Both the position numbers and the translations under genes were made by a program. From assembly GCF_024519725.1 (NCBI RefSeq), contig NZ_JALJRK010000051.1, positions 1 through 36,778 on the forward strand: 36,778 nucleotides of DNA, given 5' to 3'. The notes beneath the pieces are model-generated. The model had not been told where the DNA came from and did no database searches. It worked only from the letters and a program-made list of their open reading frames with translations. The stretch is from Microvirga sp. Mcv34 (lineage in GTDB: Bacteria; Pseudomonadota; Alphaproteobacteria; Rhizobiales; Beijerinckiaceae). This document shows, one piece after another, positions 27,391 to 36,562 of the stretch (positions are counted from its first letter, which is position 1; every line of letters starts with the position of its first letter).

Positions 27391-29076
27391 ATGTTCGCGA
27401 GCGCATTTGCTCTAACCCGCCCTTGGGGGCTGCACGGTGACCAGGACGAGGACCGGACCCGGATTGAGATCCGGTCTGGACAGGGTCCTCTCGTTCTTCC
27501 GGCCGGGTGCGGTCTTTCCATCGTGGCGCAGGCCGGTCTCGGCCTGCGTTTCAATGGAAAGAAGATTGTATCGGCACAACCGGAAGGCGGCACATTCTCA
27601 TGGAATGGAGAGAAGCGGTATTGGACCCTGCCTATAGGCGTCGAAGGGGATGCGACCCGCTTCAATCTTCTTATTGACGCGGAGGGGGCGTCTGCGGAGA
27701 CGGTTGAAATTGGGCTCGTCGGAGCGCCGGCCCGCCCGGAGCGACCGGGCGAGGGAACACTCGGTGAACGGCTATTTGGGCTTCTCCTCGCACTTATTGA
27801 ACGGATCCGCTCGCTAATCGATGATGAGGTTGGAGAGTTGGAGCATCAGGCTGTTGGCCGCAAGCTCGTGGCTTCGGCTGTGCCTTGGCCTGTCGTGGCA
27901 CGCAAGTGGTGCGAAGCATACGATATCGACCATCCGCCGCCCTTGGATGTGATTGTCCGTCATGCGGAAATGCTGCCAAGGACCATTGAGGCCTTGGCAG
28001 GCCATCCTCGGCGGATCCTGTCACGGGTCCGAGAGCGCCTACCTGTAAGTCGAGTCCAGGAACTTGATCCAGCTTGTTTAGCCTGGTACGTGCGTCAGCC
28101 CGGAAGTACAACGGCCGAGAAGGCTGGGGCCCGACAGACCATACTGGCGGTGTCGCGTCAGGAGAGTTTTGACACCCTCGAGAATCGCGTGCTGCGAGCA
28201 TATCTGGCGCTGGCTGCCCACGCGGCCCGCAGCTATGCCGAGCTTCACAGGAAACTCGGGACAAGCGAACGCATGAGGATTGTCTCCCGCTACGAGCGCC
28301 TTAGCCGACGTTTGGAGCGGGATCTCGCAGAAGCAGGCATCCGCCCGCCCAGTGGACCAGTTGTGCCCAACTACGTTCTGTCTCAGGACAACCGCTACCG
28401 GAAGGTCTGGGACGGCTATCAAGAACTCCTTCGCCGCCGGCAGGACGAGGACGACGTCTGGCGTTGGCAGATCCGGCTCTGGGCAGAATGCGTTCGAATC
28501 TCAGTTTTGGTTGCATTACGACGGCTACCCGGGGCTCAAATTATCGCGGAGGCTCCAGTTCAAATTCGGGCCGACCAGCACCGGGGACGATGGGCCGATA
28601 TCGCTCCGCATTCAGCGGTCGTCAGCCTGCCCGTAGATGCTCGGCGCTTGGTCGTCACAGTAATTGACGCTCAGGACCCGCAGGCAGATACGTTCGGTCC
28701 CCGTGGCCTCTGGCCATATCTGTGGAGCATTGGGCCCGGCTGCGTGCTGCACGCCCAGGATCTCGCCAGCGGCGAGGAGACTTGGGTTTTGGTTTGGAGC
28801 CTACACCCCATCGATGGGCGGTCGCTCGACCTGCGGCGTGAAGCTCGCTCTGCCGATCAGGCGCTCACCCGTCTGATACGCCGCATCCGCGACGATGGTG
28901 GGCCCGCCTACAGACTGCGCGGTGTTATCCTTGCCTCCGCGCAGGGCGACAGCAAGGATATCAGGGTCGGCGATTACGGCGACACGCTTGCATACCACTG
29001 TCCTGTTAATGCCGAGAGCCTTTCAGGGATTGTCGACAGCTTGGCCGATATGCTGCCAGTGATCCTAGGTGCCTAA
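27391..29076 (+). CDS. DUF2357/McrC-like partner with degenerate nuclease site
   Basis: A 561-residue protein. The DUF2357 signature SFDTLENRVLRAYL is at 259-272, typical of McrC-like partners of McrB AAA+ proteins. The C-terminal third has the layout of a PD-(D/E)xK nuclease: WADIAPHSAV (Asp403), then a strand and VIDAQD (Asp426, Ala427, Gln428). In active McrC proteins this last element is normally DAK, so the catalytic lysine appears replaced by glutamine and the proline before the first Asp by alanine. The protein may thus act only as a bridge or ring activator. It lies six bases after the McrB-like gene and two bases before the next gene. The ATG at 27391 has only a weak ribosome binding site, suggesting translational coupling. 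Confidence 0.75.
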   Translation: MFASAFALTRPWGLHGDQDEDRTRIEIRSGQGPLVLPAGCGLSIVAQAGLGLRFNGKKIVSAQPEGGTFSWNGEKRYWTLPIGVEGDATRFNLLIDAEGASAETVEIGLVGAPARPERPGEGTLGERLFGLLLALIERIRSLIDDEVGELEHQAVGRKLVASAVPWPVVARKWCEAYDIDHPPPLDVIVRHAEMLPRTIEALAGHPRRILSRVRERLPVSRVQELDPACLAWYVRQPGSTTAEKAGARQTILAVSRQESFDTLENRVLRAYLALAAHAARSYAELHRKLGTSERMRIVSRYERLSRRLERDLAEAGIRPPSGPVVPNYVLSQDNRYRKVWDGYQELLRRRQDEDDVWRWQIRLWAECVRISVLVALRRLPGAQIIAEAPVQIRADQHRGRWADIAPHSAVVSLPVDARRLVVTVIDAQDPQADTFGPRGLWPYLWSIGPGCVLHAQDLASGEETWVLVWSLHPIDGRSLDLRREARSADQALTRLIRRIRDDGGPAYRLRGVILASAQGDSKDIRVGDYGDTLAYHCPVNAESLSGIVDSLADMLPVILGA

Positions 29077-29078
29077 CA

Positions 29079-31574
29079 ATGAATCAGGTGTTCCTTGGGC
29101 TTGATGTCAATGGGCTTTCCGACCGAGCAATCGAGGTCGAGTGGCAATTGGCGCACATCACCTCAGAACGTAGATTGCATCGGCCTGAGGTGATTGAACT
29201 GGTTGGCAGCAAGCCTCGCTACGTCACCGGGGAAGCGGCATCTCTTCATCCAGCCGGACGAGGCTGGGTGCAGCCCCAATGGGGTGAAACCGCCACTCGG
29301 CACCAAATATCAGATATTCTTGCGGCCCTCCGCGAGCACGACGAGTTTCGCGCCAGAGCGATCCTCGTAGAGCATCTACGCTCCTTGGTTCGCGGAAGCG
29401 ATCAAGCGGGTTTCGCGATTCCGGACGATATTTCGGCCGAGGCCCAGACAACGCTGCTCGAGGCGGTTCGCCAATCCGTACGGTTCAGCCCCCAGCACGG
29501 TTGGCGAGGCTGGACCGCCCTACCGGTTTGGCGATCCGTCGCTGCCCTGTTCGGCTGGGTGCGAGGTCAGCAGGCCGACTACCTTCAGAACCTCAATGGT
29601 GCGGAGGCGCTCGTACTTAGTCTCCTGCCAGACCGGATGGTCGCGGCGCCGCTCACGCTAGACCTCGCCAGCGACGCTCACGGCGGGCCGCTTCTGACGC
29701 CTGTGCGTTCCAAACCGGGGTGGGCGGTAGAGGCAGAAACTTATCCACCAGAGGACATAGAGCGGGAAATCGTCGAACAGATTCCAGATAGCCTCCTACG
29801 ACGTCAGCTTGAACTGGTCGGCGCAGGAGCTGACTATGTTCGAGGCGATGTGCCCCAGATCCTCCTGCAAAGCCGTGACGGTCGTTGGCTCGCCCCGCCG
29901 AAGGTCTATGTTCACCATGACTCTCGCCGCTCCCACCTCGAGGTATTCAGGGAATTGGTGGCGGAGGCGATCACCGGACGTTTCGCTCTGATTTTGATTG
30001 AAAGTCCCGAGGAGGAACGCGGTTTCCCGGACCGCAAGTGGGTAGATTTTGCAGCGGAGGTCGCGCAGCTCTGGCGCAAGACGGCTCTTGTTGCGGTCGC
30101 GCCGCCCGGGGCCGTCGCCCGTGGCTGCGCTGAATACAGTGCCCGCCTCGCCCACAACCTCCCAACTTTCTTTGATTACCTTCCGCGCATCGAAATCGTT
30201 GCACAGGAAGGTGAGGACGCGCGCTTTATCCCTCTCTTCCCGGAACAGCAGCGGGTGCCCGGCAATCAAGCCTTCCGGGAGCAGCTCGACGGCAAGTTCG
30301 AGGTTCCGGCTGGCGTCCAGAGCCTCACTTTCCACCTTTATAAGGATGAGGACCGAAAGCAGGAGGATGTCCGCAAGGCGGTCATGCAATTGCCGCAGGC
30401 TCCGGAACGAGCAGTGCCCATCTCGCTTCGAGTGGACCAGCGGCCCGTAAGCGGCCATGCATTGATCGAGATACTGCCTCATCCCGAGGATGCCCTTGGG
30501 CCTGAGCGCATAGCTCTCGATTGGCGCTCGATGGAGGAGACGGGTCTCTCGCGGAAGGACACGATTGCGAAGATCGAAAGAGAGCGACCGCGAGGATACC
30601 CAGATCACGCTCCAACGCAGACGCACTGGGCGGTATGGGACGGTCTAGAGGTGGCTAGGGCTATGGAGCGTTTCCTCCCAATCTCCCCGACCCACACACT
30701 TTATCCAACACGCCTGGATGAACTTCGAACAGCTCTCGGCCAACGCCTGAACCCAGCCTCGCGGGGCTACGATCCCTCAGTCAAGGAGGCGCTCTCTCCA
30801 TTCAACAGCGATGGCGGCTATCCATCCATTCCAGGCAGGAGCGTCCTAGTCGCGAAAGTTCAAGAGAAGATCTCATACGACCTTTCACAACTAAAGCCTG
30901 GCCCAAGGAATAACCAGTTCCGGCAATGGCTCTGCCTAGCTGGAAGCTGGATGTTTGCTAGTGCACCATCAGGTGTTTTGGAGCACCTGCGCCTTGTTAT
31001 GCAGGGCCAGGTGGCCGCAGGACACCTCACTCAAGCAATTGGTCGCGCAGCGGCTTCGCCAAGAGATATTGAGCTGGCGTTCGGGTTTCTGTCGCGGCGG
31101 TTGGACGAGCGTAGCCAAGCCATACCGAAATGGCATGGAGCTATGAATGATCTCAAGGCAGCGGCCTTCATCCTACGTTTCCGGCGCGAAGCCGGACGCC
31201 TGCTCACGACCGATCAGGCGACGTTGATCGCCAGCGCTGCGATCGGCGTGATGGTAAACGAACTTCGTGCCGGTGCAGCACCACCCCTCCAGCAGAAATT
31301 TCTGTGGGCTGCGCTGGCATTTCTTCTGGTGCTGCGCCATCGCGAGAGAAACCAGTCCTTCCTAGTCCCGCCGACCGATGGGGAGCTAGGATCCCAACTG
31401 TACGTGCTTGCAAAACGTGTTCTGTCGAAGGCCCAGGAGGAGATTGAGAGCGGAAGACCCTGCCACTTCCTTGTACCCAGCGGGCTTGAGAATGCGGGCC
31501 TATTTCTCGAAAGACGCGGTGGTGATGCCGGAATTATCGCTGTTATCAGCCAAGGGCTCGATGGCGATGATTGA
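29079..31574 (+). CDS. Unrecognised 831-residue protein, last gene of the McrBC-like operon
   Basis: No family was recognised. The ATG at 29079 comes two bases after the stop of the DUF2357 gene, so it is almost certainly part of the same operon. The protein has no obvious signal peptide or membrane segment. Around residues 290-350 there is a Rossmann-like alternation (GRFALILIESPEEE, TALVAVAPPGAVARG), and the C-terminal third (about 610-830) is helical with repeated Leu/Ala segments. No Walker, HKD, PD-(D/E)xK or HEPN motif was seen. It may be the target-recognition or effector subunit of the system; that is a guess from position only. Confidence 0.7.
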   Translation: MNQVFLGLDVNGLSDRAIEVEWQLAHITSERRLHRPEVIELVGSKPRYVTGEAASLHPAGRGWVQPQWGETATRHQISDILAALREHDEFRARAILVEHLRSLVRGSDQAGFAIPDDISAEAQTTLLEAVRQSVRFSPQHGWRGWTALPVWRSVAALFGWVRGQQADYLQNLNGAEALVLSLLPDRMVAAPLTLDLASDAHGGPLLTPVRSKPGWAVEAETYPPEDIEREIVEQIPDSLLRRQLELVGAGADYVRGDVPQILLQSRDGRWLAPPKVYVHHDSRRSHLEVFRELVAEAITGRFALILIESPEEERGFPDRKWVDFAAEVAQLWRKTALVAVAPPGAVARGCAEYSARLAHNLPTFFDYLPRIEIVAQEGEDARFIPLFPEQQRVPGNQAFREQLDGKFEVPAGVQSLTFHLYKDEDRKQEDVRKAVMQLPQAPERAVPISLRVDQRPVSGHALIEILPHPEDALGPERIALDWRSMEETGLSRKDTIAKIERERPRGYPDHAPTQTHWAVWDGLEVARAMERFLPISPTHTLYPTRLDELRTALGQRLNPASRGYDPSVKEALSPFNSDGGYPSIPGRSVLVAKVQEKISYDLSQLKPGPRNNQFRQWLCLAGSWMFASAPSGVLEHLRLVMQGQVAAGHLTQAIGRAAASPRDIELAFGFLSRRLDERSQAIPKWHGAMNDLKAAAFILRFRREAGRLLTTDQATLIASAAIGVMVNELRAGAAPPLQQKFLWAALAFLLVLRHRERNQSFLVPPTDGELGSQLYVLAKRVLSKAQEEIESGRPCHFLVPSGLENAGLFLERRGGDAGIIAVISQGLDGDD

Positions 31575-31826
31575 TCGGAATGGGACGAGGCTGCCTGCGC
31601 AGCCCCTTGCGGCGGCTCGCTCGGGTCGTGACCGGTTCTAGGTCCGGCTTGGAGAGGCTAATGACCTCTGCGGTGCGGAAAATGTTTAGCCCATCCAAGG
31701 TCAAGCTTAACATGCTGGGAGCGGACGCCTATTGTCGCGATAGGGGAGGTTCACGAGGCTAGGCTGTGAGATCTCCGCGAGAGTCCAGTTGAGCTGACAA
31801 GAATAGAGACCAAGGGGCGCTTCGAG

Positions 31827-34634
31827 GTGGTGAGTAATTTTACGTTCCTGCAAACCCGCTGGCCCGAGCTGTACCGGCAGGCGGCCCAGGCGGAGTCCGC
31901 CCTCCATCTCGATGCAGATGTAACTGCATTTCGACTTCGGGTCTTCGCCGAACATCTCGTCTCGGCCCTGTTCCAGTCGCAAGGATTGCCAATGCCTGAG
32001 AAGGGTCGACAGCTCGACCATCTCCGGTACCTCGAAGACAATGGTCTCGTGGACCGGCGAATTCTCGGGAAGCTCCACGCACTGAGGCTCCTCGGCAACA
32101 AGGCGGCCCATGGGGCCACGGTCTCCCGGAAGCAGGCTGCAGGGCTACTTGAGGATGCCTGGTCCCTGGCCCAGTGGTTCTGCCGTCTCACCGCCCCACA
32201 GGACGAGTGGGCCAATCTGCCGTTCCGCCACCCTGATCCCCCGTCGCAACCCGGCAGCAAGGCTGCCGAGACGGTGGTGGAGGCGCTGGCCGAGTCTGGC
32301 GGAGAGAAGGAGGACGCCTCGCAGGCCGGTCCCGCCGAGAAGGCCAAGCGCCTGCCCCGCGACGATGCGGAGCGGATACTGGAGGCCTCCGGCAGCGCGT
32401 TCGACAAGCTCCATCCCGAGATGAGGGAGCTGAGGACCACCATCAGCCTGAAAGACGCCTTCGCCGGGGAGACCCTGTCGAGCGGGCAGGAAGAGCTGAT
32501 CGGGGAGTTCGAGCGCTTCTTCGAGGATCGCGACGCGCGGGTCTTCCTCCTTAAGGGTCATGCGGGAACCGGAAAGACCTTCATCCTCAGGGGGCTGACG
32601 ACGTACCTGTCGGCACAGGGGCGCTCGTTTCGGCTCTGCGCGCCTACGGGCCGCGCCGCGAAGGTCATCGAGGAAAAGACTGGGCACGCAGCGCGCACGC
32701 TCCATGCCACGATCTACAACTTTGAGAAGCTCGTCGAATACACCGACGATGGCCTTGAGGGGTCCGAGACCTTCAAGCACTACGCCCAGATCGCGGTCAA
32801 TGATGACGCGGCAAACACCGTCTATATCGCCGACGAAGCCTCGCTCCTTTCGGATGTCTATCAGGAGGGCGAATTCTATCGTTCGGGATCGGGTTGCCTC
32901 CTGAGGGATTTCCTGAATTTCGTCGGGCTCGATCACAACGACCATGACAAAAAGATCATCCTGGTCGGCGACCCGGCCCAGCTACCACCGGTCGACATGC
33001 CGTTCTCCCCGGCGCTTGACGCGGATTACCTTCGCACGACCTATGGGACGAGCCATCGCGGCTACGAGCTGAAGGAGGTGGTGCGCCAGAAGGCAGGCAG
33101 CGGCATCCTCAAGAACGTCATGCCGCTTCGCGACAGCCTGGAGGGGAAGGTCTTCAGCAAACTGACCTTCGATTTCAGCGCAGACGATATCGAAGCAGTC
33201 CCGGCAAACCAAATCCTGTCGAGCTATCTCGACTCCTGCGACCATGCGATCAACGGGAAATCCATCATCGTCACCCGCTCGAACGCGGAGGCCGCGGAGT
33301 CCAACCGGATCGTCCGGCAGCACTTCTTCCCTGACAAGACAGAGGTCACCGCAGGCGACAAGCTGATGGTTGTCGCGAATATCCAGCTTGATGGCCTCTT
33401 CATCTCGAATGGCGACTTCGCCTGGGTCAAGGAGGTCAGCGAACAGGTGGAAGTCCGTCGCGTTCCCTTGAAGCGCAAGCACCCCGACACGAAGATCGTG
33501 GAGATGATCGATGTCTCACTCTCGTTTCGCGACGCACTTCTGGGTGTCCGTAACACCACGGGACGCGCGCAGTTCTTCCGGACGAAGATTCTTGAGAACC
33601 TGCTCTACGACAACAACCCGTCTCTAGGTTCTGACGAGCAGAAGGCCCTCTATGTCGACTTCTGCATGCGGCACGAGCACCTGAAAAAGGACCGCGCTCT
33701 CTTCCAGAAGACCCTTCGGTCTGATCCCTACTTCAATGCCCTGAGGGTCAAGTTCGGCTACGCAGTGACCTGCCATAAGGCGCAGGGCAGCGAGTGGGAG
33801 CATGTCTTTGTAACCTGCCCTCGCGATCAGAGCCCGCTCTCAGCCGGTTATTTCCGCTGGCTCTATACCGCGATGACGCGGGCGAGAAGCCGCCTCTACC
33901 TTATCAATCCCCCACATCTGCCGGTGGGTGGAGAGATGGAGCCGGTGGTCCCGCCCCACCTCACCCTGCGCCGGTCACCGGAACCGACCGTCCCCGCTGC
34001 CCTCCCTGACGTCCAGACTGAAAGCGCCGACGCCCCGCTCGAGAGCTTCGGCCTCACCGAGCAGGATGGTATCTTGTTCGGGATCCTGCGGCAGGTGCAG
34101 GCGGCCCTGAAGGGCAGCGGCATCGAGATCGAGGGCATTGTCCACAATCAGTACCAGGAGGCGTATTTCTTCCACCGTGATGGGGCATCCACTCGGTTGA
34201 ACATCGCCTATAACGGCAGGGGCAAGGTCGGGCGGATCATGCCGGTCCAGGCGTGTGCCCTGAGCGACGAGTTGTGCCAGCGCCTCGGGGCAATGGTCGA
34301 CAAGATCCTGCTGCCGGTTTCTCAAGCACGTTCCCTGAGTGGCACGGGGGTTACATGCGGGGCTGATTATCGCCCCAACCAGGACTTCCTCGGTGAGTTC
34401 CACGCTCGGCTCCTGCCCCTTGCGCAGGAGCGGGGCATCCGGATCGCCGACGTGGCCGAAAAGCAGTATTGCCAGCGATACACCTTCGCTCGTGACAGTG
34501 CGGCCGTCGTGGTCGACATCTGGTACAACAAGAAGAGCGCCTTCAGCAAATTCTCTCCGGTCAGTCAGTCGGGACCCCAAGGCTCGCTCCTGCCCGAAGT
34601 GATCGATCTCCTGAAGGTTGGAATGAGCGCATGA
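31827..34634 (+). CDS. RecD-like SF1 helicase with N-terminal DUF4145 domain
   Basis: A 935-residue protein starting with GTG at 31827 (a second GTG is the next codon; AAGGGGCG lies about nine bases upstream). Residues ~1-125 look like DUF4145, a HEPN-like helical domain, with LRLLGNKAAHG near 87-96. A linker (to ~190) leads to an SF1 RecD/TraA-type helicase: Walker A GHAGTGKT (244-251), CAPTGRAAKV, Walker B YIADEAS (Asp336-Glu337), GDPAQLPPVD, then VTCHKAQGSEWEHV (~648) and YTAMTRARSRLYL (~681). The C-terminus carries two copies of a ~57-residue repeat (about 751-808 and 858-912) sharing QYxxxYxFxRDxA and YN. Its stop overlaps the next start (ATGA). Role: nucleic-acid unwinding; defence is inferred from the neighbourhood. 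Confidence 0.85.
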   Translation: MVSNFTFLQTRWPELYRQAAQAESALHLDADVTAFRLRVFAEHLVSALFQSQGLPMPEKGRQLDHLRYLEDNGLVDRRILGKLHALRLLGNKAAHGATVSRKQAAGLLEDAWSLAQWFCRLTAPQDEWANLPFRHPDPPSQPGSKAAETVVEALAESGGEKEDASQAGPAEKAKRLPRDDAERILEASGSAFDKLHPEMRELRTTISLKDAFAGETLSSGQEELIGEFERFFEDRDARVFLLKGHAGTGKTFILRGLTTYLSAQGRSFRLCAPTGRAAKVIEEKTGHAARTLHATIYNFEKLVEYTDDGLEGSETFKHYAQIAVNDDAANTVYIADEASLLSDVYQEGEFYRSGSGCLLRDFLNFVGLDHNDHDKKIILVGDPAQLPPVDMPFSPALDADYLRTTYGTSHRGYELKEVVRQKAGSGILKNVMPLRDSLEGKVFSKLTFDFSADDIEAVPANQILSSYLDSCDHAINGKSIIVTRSNAEAAESNRIVRQHFFPDKTEVTAGDKLMVVANIQLDGLFISNGDFAWVKEVSEQVEVRRVPLKRKHPDTKIVEMIDVSLSFRDALLGVRNTTGRAQFFRTKILENLLYDNNPSLGSDEQKALYVDFCMRHEHLKKDRALFQKTLRSDPYFNALRVKFGYAVTCHKAQGSEWEHVFVTCPRDQSPLSAGYFRWLYTAMTRARSRLYLINPPHLPVGGEMEPVVPPHLTLRRSPEPTVPAALPDVQTESADAPLESFGLTEQDGILFGILRQVQAALKGSGIEIEGIVHNQYQEAYFFHRDGASTRLNIAYNGRGKVGRIMPVQACALSDELCQRLGAMVDKILLPVSQARSLSGTGVTCGADYRPNQDFLGEFHARLLPLAQERGIRIADVAEKQYCQRYTFARDSAAVVVDIWYNKKSAFSKFSPVSQSGPQGSLLPEVIDLLKVGMSA

Positions 34635-36562
34635 GTTCGTCGCAGGAGGTCTTCAAGCTCCGCAGGGAGGGTCAGCTCGAAGCCGCCTACGCGATGGCCA
34701 AGGTGCGCATGGCACTGCCTGGCCGGGACGTCTGGGACCATCGGGCCTACGCCTGGTGCCTGATCGACCTCTTGAAGGCGAACGGCCGGGCGGGCGGCAA
34801 CGAAGCGGCCGCCGGCTATGCCAGAGAACTGCGCGCGCTGGAGCCGCCTGAGGACGATGAGGTCCTCACAAAGGAGCGCCGCCGAGCTCTCTCGCTCCTC
34901 GAGGAAGGCGCGGATGAGCTCGCCCGCGCCCAGGAGCACAGCAAGAAGGGCCTCTTCCGGGAGGCGGTCGCGATCTACGCCGACCTCTCGCGCCGCAAGC
35001 TGCTCGGCCCGGAGAATTGGTTGAACTACGGCTGGGACCTCTACAAGGCGACCAAGACCCTCCTGGGGAAATTACCTTCGGAGGAGCTGTCGCCGGCCGT
35101 CGTAGGCGAGGTCAGGCGCTACCTCAACGCCTACATGAGGCTTGAGCTCGAGCGCCCCTCCCAGCTTCACAGCTGCATACTGCGTCTGGCCGCGCGCCTC
35201 GCCTCCGGCGACCATCTCAAGATCTTGCTCTTCGCCCGGCTCTGGGGGCTCGAGCATCTCCGGCCCGAGGACTTCGAGCGCTTCGTCGCGGAGGACGGGA
35301 AGACGATCTCCTCGCTCGCCGAGAAGGTGGTCATGAAGGCTGCAAAGGAAGCTGCGGAGGCACGTGACCGGGACCAGATCGACTACATGATGCCCTTCGT
35401 CGACCGCATGATGGCGCGCTTCCCCGACAACCACTGGCTCCAGTTGGGCAAGGTGAAGCTCCTTCGGGAGGGCGGACGTCTGGCGGAGGCTCGAACCGTC
35501 GCGCTCTCCTTCGCCAAGACCAAGACCCAGGAGTACTGGGTCTGGGATCTTCTCGGCGATCTCCAGGTCGATCCTGCAAATCGCCTGGCCTGCTATTGCA
35601 AGGCCCTGAGCTGCTCGCAGGACGACCACTTCGTCAGTCCTGTTCGCCAGAAACTCGCCCGCGAACTCCTCGAGGCGGGCCATGCCGCCGAGGCGAAGGG
35701 TGAGATCGTACGAATCCTCGAGCACAAGAACCGTGCAGGACACCGCGTGCCGGTCGAGGTGCAGAACATGACGGCGATGGACTGGTATGCGTCGACTGAT
35801 GCCGTTTCCCCGAAACCCGGCTTCTATGCGCGTTTCGCGTCCGCAGCCGACGAACTGCTCTTCGCCGATCTGCCCTGGATTGACGCCTGCTTGGGGGAGA
35901 CGTTCACTATCGAGGGGCAAGACTCGAAGCCAAGGCGCAAGTTGTACCTCAGGACTGGCTCTCTACCTGCGGAGGTGGCCGTCCCAGAGGGCAGGGTGAA
36001 GCTGAAGGCGTCGAAGATCGGCCAGCCCATCAGGGTGAAGGCGGACTACGATCCGCAAGGAGAGCGGCGCTTCATGCTCTATGCGACGTCCGAGCGGTGG
36101 GACGGCGCGCCCTTCGACGTCTTTCCCGAGACAGTCGGCGTCATCCACCACGTCAATGTCAGCAAGGGCGTTATGCACTTCACGGCCGGACGAGAGACGC
36201 AAGGGACTTTCCCAATCGCCGAGTACAACGGCAGAGCCGCCGTCGGCGCGTTCGTCTCCCTTAGGCTGGCAACCTTCCAATCGCGCAAGGGAGGAGGCGT
36301 ACGCGCCCTCACGGCCGAGACGACGGACAAAGCGCCAGGCGCTCAGGTCTATCGACAATTCGAAGGCCCGGTGCGGGTGAGGAATGGCCTGGGCTTCACT
36401 GATGATAACATCTTCGTTCCGCCTGACCTTGTGGCGGCCAGCAATCTCGATGACGAGGACGTCGTATCCGGAGTGGCCATCCCAAGCTTCGACAAGAAGA
36501 AAGGCAATTGGGGATGGAAGGCGATCATGGTTACTGCCTTGGTCCCTGCAGGGGATGACTGA
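34631..36562 (+). CDS. TPR-repeat protein with cold-shock/OB-like C-terminal segments
   Basis: A 643-residue protein whose ATG overlaps the helicase stop (ATGA at 34631-34634), indicating translational coupling. Residues ~1-380 are helical repeats of TPR type (for example QEVFKLRREGQLEAAYAMAK, LFREAVAIYADLSRRK, WLQLGKVKLLREGGRLAEA). The C-terminal part has two stretches resembling cold-shock or OB folds: GVIHHVNVSKGVMHF near 510 and FEGPVRVRNGLGFTDDNIFVPP near 577-600, suggesting RNA or single-stranded DNA binding. It is probably the binding or adaptor partner of the helicase. No catalytic motif was seen. The pair is not one I can assign to a named system. Confidence 0.8.
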   Translation: MSSSQEVFKLRREGQLEAAYAMAKVRMALPGRDVWDHRAYAWCLIDLLKANGRAGGNEAAAGYARELRALEPPEDDEVLTKERRRALSLLEEGADELARAQEHSKKGLFREAVAIYADLSRRKLLGPENWLNYGWDLYKATKTLLGKLPSEELSPAVVGEVRRYLNAYMRLELERPSQLHSCILRLAARLASGDHLKILLFARLWGLEHLRPEDFERFVAEDGKTISSLAEKVVMKAAKEAAEARDRDQIDYMMPFVDRMMARFPDNHWLQLGKVKLLREGGRLAEARTVALSFAKTKTQEYWVWDLLGDLQVDPANRLACYCKALSCSQDDHFVSPVRQKLARELLEAGHAAEAKGEIVRILEHKNRAGHRVPVEVQNMTAMDWYASTDAVSPKPGFYARFASAADELLFADLPWIDACLGETFTIEGQDSKPRRKLYLRTGSLPAEVAVPEGRVKLKASKIGQPIRVKADYDPQGERRFMLYATSERWDGAPFDVFPETVGVIHHVNVSKGVMHFTAGRETQGTFPIAEYNGRAAVGAFVSLRLATFQSRKGGGVRALTAETTDKAPGAQVYRQFEGPVRVRNGLGFTDDNIFVPPDLVAASNLDDEDVVSGVAIPSFDKKKGNWGWKAIMVTALVPAGDD

